Both the position numbers and the translations under genes were made by a program. From positions 1 through 36,604 of the forward strand of contig DAHUZJ010000121.1 in assembly GCA_027306585.1 (NCBI GenBank): a stretch of DNA of 36,604 nt, read 5' to 3'. Shown piece by piece: positions 1 to 8,533 of the stretch. How positions within the stretch are numbered: position 1 is the first letter of the stretch; each line of letters opens with the position of its first letter. This DNA is from Acidimicrobiaceae bacterium. Lineage in GTDB: Bacteria > Actinomycetota > Acidimicrobiia > Acidimicrobiales > RAAP-2. The notes under the pieces are model-generated. The model searched no databases. It saw nothing but the letters and a program-made list of their open reading frames with translations, and had not been told where the DNA came from.

Positions 1-30
1 GCGGCCACCCACGCGGCCACCCACGCGGCC
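1..30 (+). repeat. Short in-frame tandem repeat in linker
   Basis: The 12-base unit gcggccacccac occurs twice and is followed by gcggcc. It is in frame and encodes AATHAATHAA in the linker ahead of the binding-protein domain. More copies may lie to the left of the window. Confidence 0.75.
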
Positions 31-855
31 AAGGAGGCCGCCCGGTCAGCTGCCGCCGCGTCCGCCAAGGGCTCGGGCCCGGTCGACGTGCTCTACGCCG
101 GCTCGCTCGTCACGTTCGTGCAGACATCCCTCGACGCCGCCTTCCACCAGGCGACCGGGTACTCGGTGACAGGGATCCCCGGCGGGTCCACAGGGCTTGC
201 CTCGGAGATCAAGGGTGGCGTCCACGTGGCCGACGTCTTCATCAGCGCCGCCGCCAAGAGCAATGCGGCGCTCGAAGGTGCGGCCAATGGGAACTGGGTG
301 ACCTGGTACGCCACGTTCGCCACGTCGCCGTTGCTGATCGGCTACGACTCGTCCAGCAAGTTCGCCACCACACTCGAGAAGAAGCCGTGGTGGAAGGTGG
401 TGACCCAGCCGGGGTTCCAGATGGGGAGGACGAATCCGGCGACAGACCCGAAGGGCGTGCTGGCCGTCAAGGCCGTCGACGAGACGGCCACCAAGGAGCA
501 TGACCGCGCCCTCCGGTCCGTCGTCGCCAGCACAGCCAACATCTTCCCGGAGCAGACGATGGTCGGCCGGCTCCAGGCGGGGCAGCTCGACGCCGGCTTC
601 TTCTACGGTGTGGAGGCGTCGGCCGCCAAGCTACCGACGGTGCCGCTCAAGAGCGTCAACCTGAGCGCCGGCTACACGGTCACGGTGGTCGCGAACGCTC
701 CGCACCCGGCCGCCGCTGCCGCGTTCGTCAAGTTCCTCCTGAGCGCCAAGGGCAAGGCCTTGCTCGAGAAGAACGGCATGGCGGCGCTGGCCAAGCCGAA
801 GGTGTCGGGGAAGCGGGCTGCAGTGCCGTCCACGCTGAAGAAAGTGCTCGGCTAG
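1..855 (+). CDS. Molybdate/tungstate ABC transporter substrate-binding protein (5' partial)
   Basis: This is the extracytoplasmic binding protein of a molybdate or tungstate importer. The open frame enters from the left edge, so the signal peptide and true start are missing; the first visible residues are an Ala/His/Lys-rich linker (AATHAATHAAKEAA). The folded domain begins near base 85 with DVLYAGSL, the opening motif of ModA/WtpA-type proteins. It is followed by a GSTGLASEI phosphate-type anion-binding stretch, a DVFISA strand, and TNPATDPKG, which resembles the WtpA TDP-G motif. The stop TAG overlaps the GTG start of the fused permease-ATPase by one base, so the two are one transport operon. 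Molybdate and tungstate cannot be told apart from the sequence. The family call is firm, the anion inferred from the molybdenum cofactor genes nearby. Confidence 0.85.
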   Translation, partial: AATHAATHAAKEAARSAAAASAKGSGPVDVLYAGSLVTFVQTSLDAAFHQATGYSVTGIPGGSTGLASEIKGGVHVADVFISAAAKSNAALEGAANGNWVTWYATFATSPLLIGYDSSSKFATTLEKKPWWKVVTQPGFQMGRTNPATDPKGVLAVKAVDETATKEHDRALRSVVASTANIFPEQTMVGRLQAGQLDAGFFYGVEASAAKLPTVPLKSVNLSAGYTVTVVANAPHPAAAAAFVKFLLSAKGKALLEKNGMAALAKPKVSGKRAAVPSTLKKVLG

Positions 856-2771
856 TGCCACGGGGGGCGGCGCGCACGCCCCTCCCGTGGCTTGCCGGGC
901 TGCTCCTCCTGTACCTCGGGATCCCCATCGTCGCCTTCTGCGTGCGCCTGGCGGCGACGCACGATCGTGGCTTCGGCGACCCGGGCCTGTTCCCGGCGCT
1001 CGGGGTGTCCGCCCTGGCCGCCTGCGTCACCACGCTGGTCGCCACCCTCTTGGGGGTCCCGCTGGCCCGGCTCCTCGCCCGGGGGCGGGCACGGACGTCC
1101 GCCGTGATCGGCCTGGTCGTCCAGCTGCCACTGGCCGTGCCACCGGTGATGGGTGGGATCCTGCTGATCTACCTGGTCGGGCCGTACACGTGGCTCGGGC
1201 GCCTGTTCGGCGGCCACCTGACGGGCTCGCTGGTCGGGGTCGTGCTGGCGCAGCTCTTCGTGGCCTCGCCGTTCCTCGTCGTGAACGCCCGCTGGTCCTT
1301 CGCCGCCATCGACCCGGCGCTCGACGACGTCGCGGCCACCCTGGGGCGCGGCCCGCTCGACCGGTTCCTCCGCGTCGACGTCCCGGCGGCGGCCCCCGGG
1401 ATCCGGGCCGGGATGGTCCTCACCTGGCTCCGAGCCTTCGGCGAGTACGGCGCCACCGTCGTGATCGCGTACCACCCCACCTCGCTGCCGGTGTACACCT
1501 TCACCCAATTCTCGGCGACCGGGCTGCCGGGGACCATGGCACCGACGGCGCTGGCGCTCGGGGTGGCCGCGGTGGCCGTGGCGCTGAGCCGCGTCGCCCT
1601 CCTGCGCCTGCCGACGCGGCGCCGGTCGCCGGGGGACGGGCTGGCCGCCCGGGCCACGGCAGCGCCGCGACCCGCGCTCCCCATGCCGTCGCCGGTCGGG
1701 TTCGACGTGGACTGGCAGCGCGGCACCTTCCGGCTCGTCCTCCGGCACGCCACGGGGTCGGCACGCCTCGCCGTCCTGGGGCCCTCGGGCTCGGGCAAGT
1801 CGACGTTGCTGCGGTGCCTGGCGGGCCTCGAGGGGCCGGGGCCCGGACCGGTCTGGTTCGGGGACCGCCGGGTCGAGGCGCTGGCGGCCGAGCACCGGCG
1901 AGTGGGCTACGTGGCCCAGACGTTCGGGCTGTTCCCGGGAAGGACCGTGTGGGAGCAGGTGATGTTCGCTCCTGACGCCGACCCGGCCGCCGCGGCCTAC
2001 TGGCTCCATCGCCTCCACCTCGACGGCCTGGAGGGCCGGTTGCCCGGGGAGCTGTCGGGCGGCCAGCGCCAGCGGGTGGCGCTCGCCCAGGCGCTCGCCC
2101 GCTCGCCCGACGTGCTGCTGCTCGACGAGCCCTTCGCCGCGCTCGACACCCCGGTCCGCCGTGACCTCCAGCAGGAGCTGCGCCGGCTGCAGCGAGAGAC
2201 CGGCGTGGCGACGGTGCTCGTCACCCACGATCCCGAGGAAGCCGCCCTTCTCGCCGACGACGTCGTCGTGGTGGCCGACGGGCGGCTGGCGCAGGAGGGC
2301 CCCACCCGCGCCGTCTACCGCCAGCCGGCGTCGCCCGGCGTCGCTCGCCTGGTGGGCGTGGCCAACCTGTCGACGGGCACCGTGCTGGCCCCCGGGTTGG
2401 TGCAGGCGGCGGGCGCCGTGCTCGGGGCGGACACCGGTGAGCTGCCTCCCGGCGCGCCGGTCCTGTGGAGCATCCGGCCCGAGCTCCTGCGGTTGGTGGG
2501 CGGCTTGCCCGGCGCCGGCTGGGCGCTGCTGGAAGCGGCGGTCGTCGACGTGGTGGAGCTGGGGTGGACGACCGAGGTGGCCGTGGCGGCGGGGCCCGGG
2601 CTGGAGCTTCGCCTGCGGTCGGGGGACGACGTGGGCGTCGCCGTCGGCGACCCGTGCACGGTGGGCGTGCCCGCCGGCGCCGTCCGGGTGTGGCAGCGCC
2701 CGGACCCCACGCCGTCGGGCGCGGCGGCCGCCGTGGGCGGTGGGCCGGACGACGCGGCGCCGGCCGGGTAG
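855..2771 (+). CDS. Fused molybdate ABC transporter permease-ATPase (ModB-ModC fusion)
   Basis: A 638-residue single chain joins the membrane channel and the ATP-hydrolysing subunit of a molybdate/tungstate importer. Residues 1 to about 255 are a multi-spanning permease with the coupling motif (DVAATLGRGPLDRF, then LRAFGEYGATVVI). From about 285 comes an ABC ATPase: Walker A GPSGSGKST near 309, Q-loop YVAQTFGLFPG, signature LSGGQRQR near 400, Walker B LLLDEPFAALD near 423 and H-loop THD near 457. The C-terminal part (about 510-625) looks like the TOBE/Mop-type regulatory region of ModC. The GTG start overlaps the TAG stop of the binding-protein gene. ModB and ModC are usually separate genes; here there is no stop or frameshift between them. 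Confidence 0.88.
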   Translation: MPRGAARTPLPWLAGLLLLYLGIPIVAFCVRLAATHDRGFGDPGLFPALGVSALAACVTTLVATLLGVPLARLLARGRARTSAVIGLVVQLPLAVPPVMGGILLIYLVGPYTWLGRLFGGHLTGSLVGVVLAQLFVASPFLVVNARWSFAAIDPALDDVAATLGRGPLDRFLRVDVPAAAPGIRAGMVLTWLRAFGEYGATVVIAYHPTSLPVYTFTQFSATGLPGTMAPTALALGVAAVAVALSRVALLRLPTRRRSPGDGLAARATAAPRPALPMPSPVGFDVDWQRGTFRLVLRHATGSARLAVLGPSGSGKSTLLRCLAGLEGPGPGPVWFGDRRVEALAAEHRRVGYVAQTFGLFPGRTVWEQVMFAPDADPAAAAYWLHRLHLDGLEGRLPGELSGGQRQRVALAQALARSPDVLLLDEPFAALDTPVRRDLQQELRRLQRETGVATVLVTHDPEEAALLADDVVVVADGRLAQEGPTRAVYRQPASPGVARLVGVANLSTGTVLAPGLVQAAGAVLGADTGELPPGAPVLWSIRPELLRLVGGLPGAGWALLEAAVVDVVELGWTTEVAVAAGPGLELRLRSGDDVGVAVGDPCTVGVPAGAVRVWQRPDPTPSGAAAAVGGGPDDAAPAG

Positions 2772-2786
2772 CGGGCGCGCCCGGCC
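2762..2786. terminator. GC-rich hairpin between convergent genes
   Basis: GGCCGGG (2762-2768) and CCCGGCC (2780-2786) form a perfect 7-bp inverted repeat. It contains a second perfect 12-bp palindrome, CGGGCGCGCCCG, at 2772-2783. It fills the 15-base gap between the convergent ModBC and HTH-TOBE stop codons and overlaps the ModBC stop. There is no T-run on either side, so a bidirectional terminator role is inferred from position only. Confidence 0.4.
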
Positions 2787-3188
2787 TCAGGCGTCGGCTG
2801 GCAGCTCGATGCTGACGTTGGTCGCCTTGACCACGCCGTCGGCGAGCATCCCCGGCTCGAGGCCCAGCTCGTCGGCGGCTTCCCGGGTGATGAGGGAGAC
2901 CAGGCGATGCGGCCCCGCCTGCACCTCCACCTGTGCCGCCACCCCGTCGCGCAGCACGCGGGTCACGATCCCCGGGAAGCGGTTGCGCAGCGACTGGCGA
3001 TGGGCCCGGTCCTGCTCGCCGCCGAGCTCCACCGCCAGGCGGGCCAGGTCGGCGCCGTCCACGCACCGGTGCCCGCCGGCGTCGGTCACCGTGTGCACCC
3101 GGCCGGCGTCCGCCCACCGGCGCATGGTGTCGGTGCTCACGCCGAGCAACCGGGCGGCACGGCTGACGCGGTAGGCGGGCACCGTCAC
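2787..3188 (-). CDS. HTH-TOBE molybdenum-responsive regulator
   Basis: A 133-residue protein has a MerR/excisionase-type helix-turn-helix at about residues 7-54 (RVSRAARLLGVSTDTMRRWA, then AGGHRCVDGADLARL). A single TOBE/Mop domain follows at about 68-130 (GIVTRVLRDGVAAQVEV, ITREAADELGLEPGM, VVKATNVSIEL). TOBE/Mop domains bind molybdate or tungstate, so it is probably a ModE-like sensor built on a different DNA-binding fold. The GTG start at 3188 forms a GTGA overlap with the mocA stop; a second in-frame GTG lies at 3182. It is last in the xdhC-mocA run and converges on modBC. The domain call is firm; the regulatory target is inferred. Confidence 0.82.
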   Translation of the reverse strand: MTVPAYRVSRAARLLGVSTDTMRRWADAGRVHTVTDAGGHRCVDGADLARLAVELGGEQDRAHRQSLRNRFPGIVTRVLRDGVAAQVEVQAGPHRLVSLITREAADELGLEPGMLADGVVKATNVSIELPADA

Positions 3189-3766
3189 ACGGTAGCCGGG
3201 GGATCGAGGGCCGCCAGGTCCTCGGTGGTGTCGACGTCGCTCGGGTCCCCCTCGCAGGCGACCTCCGTCACGAGGTCCGGTCGCCGGCGCATCACGACGC
3301 GGGCGCCCTCGTCGCCGTCCATCGGGAGCTCGGCCCACACCACCCGGTCGAGGCGGACCGGGTTGCGCCGCCGGCCGCCGTAGGTCGCCACCACGATCGG
3401 CCCGCCCGGCGCGCCGGCCACGGCCCGCCACGCGGCCGACGTCACGAGCGGCTGGTCGCCCAGGCCCACGACCGCCGCCGTGCGGCCCTGCCGGTCGCAC
3501 CAGTCGAGCCCGGCTCGCAGCGACGTCGCCTGGCCGCGGGCCCAGTCCTCATTGGCGAGAAGGGTCACGGGGAGGCCGGCCAGCGCGTCGGACAGGTCGA
3601 CCGCCCCCATCACCACGACGAGCTCGTCGAACGCCGCGTCGGCAGCCGCAGCCACCGCCCAGGCGACCAGCGGGCGGCCGCGGTAGGGCGCGAGCAGCTT
3701 GGGTACCTCGCCGGTGAACCGGCTCCCCTCCCCGGCGGCCAGGACGACCGCCGCCGTGCCGCTCAG
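3185..3766 (-). CDS. mocA: Molybdenum cofactor nucleotidyltransferase, MocA/MobA-like
   Basis: This protein of about 193 residues belongs to the MobA/MocA NTP-transferase family, which attaches CMP or GMP to molybdopterin. Visible motifs are VVLAAGEGSRF (nucleotide-binding loop, about residues 7-17), KLL at 23-25, GQATSLRAG near 79-87 and GLGDQPLV near 101-108, the metal-binding motif. Pairing with XdhC favours the MocA (CTP, xanthine-dehydrogenase-type) branch. No ATG or GTG lies close upstream in this frame. The conserved first strand starts six residues after a CTG at 3766, which overlaps the xdhC stop as CTGA, so I take CTG as the probable start. The function is confident, the start less so. 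Confidence 0.8.
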   Translation of the reverse strand: MSGTAAVVLAAGEGSRFTGEVPKLLAPYRGRPLVAWAVAAAADAAFDELVVVMGAVDLSDALAGLPVTLLANEDWARGQATSLRAGLDWCDRQGRTAAVVGLGDQPLVTSAAWRAVAGAPGGPIVVATYGGRRRNPVRLDRVVWAELPMDGDEGARVVMRRRPDLVTEVACEGDPSDVDTTEDLAALDPPATV

Positions 3767-4890
3767 CGGGCGGCCACTTCCGCCGGCTGGTGGATCGGGC
3801 CGCTGCGGTCCCGCAGGGAGGGGGCGTGGCGGCCCGTGCGCTGGGCGATGATCTCGGCACAGATGGCGACCGCCGTCTCCTCCGGCGTGCGGGCCCCGAT
3901 GTCGAGGCCGATCGGCGCCATGACCCGCTCGAGGTCCGCGGCGTCGACCCCCGCTTCCCGGAGGCGTTGCACCCGGTCGGCGTGGGTCCGCCGTGAGCCC
4001 ATCGCCCCGAGGTAGCCGGCCCGCGTGCCGAGGGCCGCCACGATGGCCGGGACGTCGAACTTCGCGTCGTGGGTGAGCACGCAGACGGCGTCCCGGGGGC
4101 TGAGCTCGCCGGCGATGGTGGCGAGGTGGCGCTCGGGACGGTCGACCACGACCTCGTCGGCGAGGGGGAACCGGGCCCGGGTGGCGAACGCCGGGCGTGC
4201 GTCGCACACCGTGACCCGGTAGCCGAGGACCTTGGCCACCCGCACGAGGGCGGCCGTGAAGTCGACAGCGCCGAAGATGACCATGTGCGGGGGCGGGGCG
4301 AACACCTCCAGGAACACCCCGACTGTCCGCATCCGCGCCTCGCCGCGGGCACCGTAGTGACGGGTGGTCGACAGCCCGCTGGCCAACGCGCCCACGGCGT
4401 CGCGCCGCACGACCTCGTCGATCTCGGGTGAGCCCAGGGAGCCGTCGACCCGCCCGTCGGCGTCGACCAGCATCGAGCTCCCGAGTGCGGGGACCTCGTC
4501 GCCCGCCCGTTCGACCACGGTGGCCAGCACGACGGGCGTGGCGGTGGCGAGCGCCGCCCGCAGCTCGTCGTAGACAAGAGGGACGTCGGGGGTGACCAGC
4601 ACGTGGATGGTGCCGCCACAGGTCAGCCCCACGGCGAACGCTTCCTCGTCCGAGTAGCCGAACGTGCACCGCCGGGGAGCCTCGCCGGCCATCGCCGCCA
4701 GCGCCTCGGTCACCACGGCGCCCTCGACGCAGCCGCCGGACACCGAGCCCGCCACCTCGCCCTGCTCGTTGACCGCCATGGTCGCGCCCGGGTCGCGAGG
4801 GCCGGAGCCCTCGAGGCCGACGACCCGCGCCACGGCCACCCGCAACCCGGCGCGGCGCCACCGCTCGATGTCGCCGATCACCTCTTGCAT
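3763..4890 (-). CDS. xdhC: XdhC/CoxI family molybdenum cofactor insertion factor
   Basis: A 375-residue XdhC/CoxI-family protein, of the kind that helps sulfurate and deliver the molybdenum cofactor to xanthine dehydrogenase or CO dehydrogenase-type enzymes. The N-terminal domain shows GSGPRDPGATMAV and SGGCVEG (residues 51-57) and CGGTIHVLV at 91-99. The C-terminal Rossmann-like domain starts near 200 (MVIFGAVDFTAALV) and ends with YLGAMGSRR and GLDIGARTPEETAVAI. The usual GAGHV turn is GAVDF here. I chose the ATG at 4890 because a TAGGAT -10 box ends 7 bases before it, as in leaderless actinobacterial genes. It overlaps mocA by four bases. No xanthine or CO dehydrogenase subunit gene lies in the window. 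Confidence 0.87.
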   Translation of the reverse strand: MQEVIGDIERWRRAGLRVAVARVVGLEGSGPRDPGATMAVNEQGEVAGSVSGGCVEGAVVTEALAAMAGEAPRRCTFGYSDEEAFAVGLTCGGTIHVLVTPDVPLVYDELRAALATATPVVLATVVERAGDEVPALGSSMLVDADGRVDGSLGSPEIDEVVRRDAVGALASGLSTTRHYGARGEARMRTVGVFLEVFAPPPHMVIFGAVDFTAALVRVAKVLGYRVTVCDARPAFATRARFPLADEVVVDRPERHLATIAGELSPRDAVCVLTHDAKFDVPAIVAALGTRAGYLGAMGSRRTHADRVQRLREAGVDAADLERVMAPIGLDIGARTPEETAVAICAEIIAQRTGRHAPSLRDRSGPIHQPAEVAAR

Positions 4891-4897
4891 GGCGACG

Positions 4898-4903
4898 ATC
4901 CTA
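4898..4903 (-). promoter_or_regulatory. Leaderless -10 box of xdhC
   Basis: The minus strand reads TAGGAT and then seven bases to the ATG at 4890. This matches the TAnnnT box and spacing known for leaderless genes in actinobacteria. No good -35 box is visible. It would start the xdhC-mocA-regulator transcript in the 123-base gap after moeA. Confidence 0.5.
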
Positions 4904-5013
4904 CGTCCGAAGGGCCGCGCGGCCGTCGGCGCCACGGCGCGCGCCCCGCCAGTGGCGTTGCCCGGTGCACGCGAGCGAGGCCGTCTCTGCGAGGGCCCGC
5001 GTGCGCCGGACCC

Positions 5014-6258
5014 TCAGCCCTCGCCCGAGGGCAGGCCCAGCACCGAGAGGTCGGTGACGAGCACCTCCACGGCCCCCCCCTCGGCCACCCCGTCCCCGTC
5101 GGGCACCAGGGCGAGGCCGTGGGCACCGGCCAGGGACCCGATCTGGTGGGAGCCCTGGCCCCGGAGGGGCACGGCCCGCCACCCGGTGGGCCCGCCGCGC
5201 TCCAAGCGGACCCGGGCGAAGTGCAGCCGGCCGTCGGGCCGCCGGCGCAGGTCCCCGGCCGCCGTCGCCTGGACCCGGGGCCGCCCGGTCACCTGCTGGC
5301 CCGCCATCCCGAGCACGGCCGGACGCACCAGCAGCTCGAAGCTGACCGCCGACGACACCGGGTTGCCGGGCAGGCCGAAGGCGGGGACCGCACGACCCGC
5401 CGGGTCCCGCAGGACGGCGCACGAGAAGGGCTTGGCCGGGCGGATGGCGATCTGCAGCCACTCGGCCGTCCCGCCCCCGAGGCGGTCGAGCACGACCTTC
5501 ACGAGGTCGACGTCGCCCACGCTGACCCCGCCGGACAGCACCATAACGTCGATGCCGGCCAGCGCTCCCTCGATCCGGGCCGTGAGCGCCACCTCCTCGT
5601 CGGGAGCACGGCCCAGGTCGACCGCGACGCATCCGGCCTCGCCGGCGAGCGCCATCAGCATCGGCCGGTTCGAGTCGTAGATCTGTGCCGGGCCCAGCGG
5701 CTGACCGGCGTCCACCAGCTCGTCGCCGGTGGAGAGGACCCCCAGCCGCGGGCGCAGGTAGGCGGTCACCTCCGCCACGCCAGCGCTGAGCAGGGCGGCG
5801 AGCTGCGTCGCGCCGATGAGGGTGCCGGCGTCGACCACGGTGCCCCCGGGGGGCACGTCGTCCCCGGCGGGCCGGATGTTGTCCCCGGGGGCCACGGCCG
5901 CCTCGATGTGCACCCGGCGGTCCCCGTCCGGCTTCGTCAGCTCCACCATGCACACGGCGTCGGCGCCGGGTGGGACGGGAGCGCCCGTCATGATGCGGAC
6001 CGCCTGGCCGGGCCCGACCTCGGGCCGGGCGGTCGAGCCGGCGAGGACCCGTCCCACGACCTCCAGGGTGCCGGGTGCGTCGGCCGCCCGCAGGGCGTAG
6101 CCGTCCATGGCCGAGTTGGCGAAGGGGGGGACCGCCACCGCTGCCGTGGCCGGCTCGGCCAGGACGCACCCGAGGGCGTCGGTGACGGGTATGCGTGCCG
6201 CCCGCGGCGGCGGGCAGATGCCGAGCGCCTTACGGCGAGCGTCGGCGAGAGGGATCAC
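5014..6258 (-). CDS. moeA: Molybdopterin molybdenumtransferase MoeA
   Basis: A 414-residue MoeA that inserts molybdate into adenylated molybdopterin. Motifs seen are PPFANSAMDGYALR (about residues 44-57), IMTGAPVPPGAD near 90, DNIRPAGDDV near 135, the MoCF-fold stretches VLSTGDEL and SGGVSVGDVD near 240, and FGLPGNPVSS near 299. The C-terminal beta domain ends with RGQGSHQIGSLAGA and LALVPDG. The start is GTG at 6258, forming a GTGA overlap with the stop of ctaF, so MoeA is translationally coupled to the cytochrome oxidase genes. Length and motifs are typical of the family. Confidence 0.93.
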   Translation of the reverse strand: MIPLADARRKALGICPPPRAARIPVTDALGCVLAEPATAAVAVPPFANSAMDGYALRAADAPGTLEVVGRVLAGSTARPEVGPGQAVRIMTGAPVPPGADAVCMVELTKPDGDRRVHIEAAVAPGDNIRPAGDDVPPGGTVVDAGTLIGATQLAALLSAGVAEVTAYLRPRLGVLSTGDELVDAGQPLGPAQIYDSNRPMLMALAGEAGCVAVDLGRAPDEEVALTARIEGALAGIDVMVLSGGVSVGDVDLVKVVLDRLGGGTAEWLQIAIRPAKPFSCAVLRDPAGRAVPAFGLPGNPVSSAVSFELLVRPAVLGMAGQQVTGRPRVQATAAGDLRRRPDGRLHFARVRLERGGPTGWRAVPLRGQGSHQIGSLAGAHGLALVPDGDGVAEGGAVEVLVTDLSVLGLPSGEG

Positions 6259-6692
6259 ACGTGGCCGCCGCGCCGGCTCTCCGCCGTCACCCCGATCAGC
6301 GCCGTCAGGATCAGGCCGAGCCCTGGCAGGACCAGCCACACGCCGAACACCAGGGCGAGCAGCGACATGAAGGCGCCCGTGCCGAGGACGAACGGCCAGA
6401 TGCTCGAGCCGGGGAAGGTGTTGACGATGCCCGCACCGTCGGCGATGGTGGCGTCGTCGCGGTCTTCGGGCCGGTCCCCCACGACCCGGTCGAGCTTGCC
6501 CCAGAAGAAGAACCGGTAGCCGTGGAACCGGCGGTGCCAGTAGAAGTAGAAGCTCCCTGGCAGCAGCCCGAGGAGGCAGGTCCCGAGCAGCATCATGCTG
6601 CCGCCGTCCTCGTAGCTGAGGAACCAGTAGATCAGCGCCACGCAGCCGAAGAACAGCCCGACGCCCAGCAGGAAGGTGGACTCGATCTTCAT
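6255..6692 (-). CDS. ctaF: Cytochrome c oxidase subunit IV, actinobacterial type
   Basis: A 145-residue membrane protein with four predicted helices, two near the N-terminus ([19 protein letters not shown] and [20 protein letters not shown]) and two near the C-terminus ([19 protein letters not shown] and [14 protein letters not shown]). This layout, the MKIES start and the FPGSSIWPF motif fit actinobacterial CtaF, a small subunit of the aa3 oxidase. Its ATG overlaps the ctaD stop as ATGA, and its own stop overlaps the moeA GTG. The subunit III gene (ctaE) is not in the window. Confidence 0.88.
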   Translation of the reverse strand: MKIESTFLLGVGLFFGCVALIYWFLSYEDGGSMMLLGTCLLGLLPGSFYFYWHRRFHGYRFFFWGKLDRVVGDRPEDRDDATIADGAGIVNTFPGSSIWPFVLGTGAFMSLLALVFGVWLVLPGLGLILTALIGVTAESRRGGHV

Positions 6693-8533
6693 CGCACGAA
6701 CGCCCTTCCTCCGGTGCCGCCGCCTGTGCCGCCGCCGGGACCCCGGTCGGCGCCGTCGCCCGACGGCCCGGAGCCGTTGCCCGGCGGCGGTGGCACCTGC
6801 GAGTGCCCATGGCGGAGCGTGAGGGCGTCGGGGTGGTCGTAGTCCCACGTGGGCCGTTCCGAGCGGATCGGCGGCAGGTGGGTGTAGTTGTGGTGCGGCG
6901 GTGGCGAGGTGGTGAACCACTCCAGCGTCTGGGCGTCCCACGGGTTGTTGCCGGCGAGCACCGGGTCGCGCCAGGAGATCCAGAGGTTCACGAGCAGGAC
7001 GAAGAACCCCGCCGCGATCAGGAAGGCGCCGATCGTGGAGGCGATGTTCCAGGACTGCCAGCCGAGGTCGGCCGGGTAGTGGGCGACGCGCCGCGGCATT
7101 CCCCTCAGGCCGAGGACGTACTGGGGCAGGTAGGTGACCCAGAAGCCGACGAACGTCAGCCAGAAGTGCCACTTGCCGAGCTTGTCGTTCAGCATCCGGC
7201 CGAACATCTTCGGGTACCAGAAGTAGAGGCCGCCGAAGCCGGCGAACACCGCCGTCCCGAAGAGCACCTGGTGGAAGTGGGCGACCACGAAGTACGTGTC
7301 GTGGGTGAAGAAGTCGATGGGCGGGGACGCCAGCATCACACCGGTCACACCGCCCATGAGGAAGGCGAAGAGGAAGCCGATGGCGAAGAGCATCGGGGTC
7401 TTGAACACCAGCTGGCCGCGCCACATCGTGCCGATCCAGTTGAAGAACTTGATGCCCGTCGGCACGGCGATGAGCAGGCTGAGCAGGGAGAAGAACGGCA
7501 GCAGGACGACACCCGTGGTGAACATGTGGTGGGCCCACACGCCCGTCGACAGGGCGGCGATGGCCATGGTGGCGAAGACCATGCCCTTGTACCCGAAGAC
7601 CGGCCGCTTGGAGAAGGTGGGGAAGATTGTGGTCGCCATCCCGAAGTAGGGCAGGGCGAGGATGTACACCTCCGGATGGCCGAAGAACCAGAACAGGTTC
7701 TGCCACAGGACCGGCGACCCGCAGGCGTTCGGGGCGGGCGCGCCGGTCACGGTATGGCAGCCCAGCACCTGGTAGATGTGCGTCCCGAAGTGCCGGTCGG
7801 CGAACAGCATCACGAGCGCCGCGGTCAGGACCGGGAAGGCGATGAGGATGAGGATGCCCGTCACCAGCATGTTCCAGGTGAAGATCGGCATCCGGAACAT
7901 GGTCATGCCGGGGGCCCGCAGGTAGAAGATGGTCGCCACCAGGTTGACCCCGGTGAAGATGGCGGAGAACCCGGTGAGCACCAGCGCCATGATCCACAGG
8001 TCGCCACCGGCGCCGGGCGTGAAGGTGGAGGTGGACAGGGGCGCGTAGGCCACCCAGCCGAAGTTGGCGGCACCGCCCGAGACGAAGAAGCCGAGGAGCA
8101 TGGTGATGGACCCGCCGGCGAACAGCCAGTAGGAGAGCGCGTTGAGGCGGGGGAACGCCATGTCGGGGGCGCCGATCTGCAGCGGCACGACGTAGTTGGC
8201 CAAGCCCCCGAAGGCGAATGGCCCGGCGAACAGGTACATCATGATGCTGCCGTGCATCGTGAACAGCTCGTTGTACTGCTGGAAGGTGACGAAGGTCCCG
8301 GCCGGTGTCGTCAGCTGGACGCGGATGCCGAGGGCCAGCAGGCCCGCGATGTAGAACAACACCACCGCCGTCACCATGTAGCTGATGCCGATGACCTTGT
8401 GGTCGGTGGTGGTGAGCCACTTGAGCAGGCCGGTCGGCCCGTGCTCGCCGGCGCCGCCGGCCTCTGTGGCCGTGCTTGTGAGCGGCGTGGCGATGCCGCC
8501 GCCGGCGATCGGCGGACTGATGACGTCGGTCAT
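6689..8533 (-). CDS. ctaD: Cytochrome c oxidase subunit I
   Basis: A 614-residue catalytic subunit of the aa3-type oxidase, which reduces oxygen to water and pumps protons. Haem and copper ligands are visible: FTMHGSIMM (His 94), [15 protein letters not shown] near 282 with the His-Tyr pair and the D-channel Glu, WAHHMFTTG near 335, the K-channel [14 protein letters not shown], and [16 protein letters not shown] near 410-425. The motif set is that of A-family oxidases. The last 35 residues are an unusual Gly/Pro-rich tail ([12 protein letters not shown] onward). The ATG at 8533 shares one base with the ctaC stop (TGATG) and has GGGAG upstream. Confidence 0.95.
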   Translation of the reverse strand: MTDVISPPIAGGGIATPLTSTATEAGGAGEHGPTGLLKWLTTTDHKVIGISYMVTAVVLFYIAGLLALGIRVQLTTPAGTFVTFQQYNELFTMHGSIMMYLFAGPFAFGGLANYVVPLQIGAPDMAFPRLNALSYWLFAGGSITMLLGFFVSGGAANFGWVAYAPLSTSTFTPGAGGDLWIMALVLTGFSAIFTGVNLVATIFYLRAPGMTMFRMPIFTWNMLVTGILILIAFPVLTAALVMLFADRHFGTHIYQVLGCHTVTGAPAPNACGSPVLWQNLFWFFGHPEVYILALPYFGMATTIFPTFSKRPVFGYKGMVFATMAIAALSTGVWAHHMFTTGVVLLPFFSLLSLLIAVPTGIKFFNWIGTMWRGQLVFKTPMLFAIGFLFAFLMGGVTGVMLASPPIDFFTHDTYFVVAHFHQVLFGTAVFAGFGGLYFWYPKMFGRMLNDKLGKWHFWLTFVGFWVTYLPQYVLGLRGMPRRVAHYPADLGWQSWNIASTIGAFLIAAGFFVLLVNLWISWRDPVLAGNNPWDAQTLEWFTTSPPPHHNYTHLPPIRSERPTWDYDHPDALTLRHGHSQVPPPPGNGSGPSGDGADRGPGGGTGGGTGGRAFVR

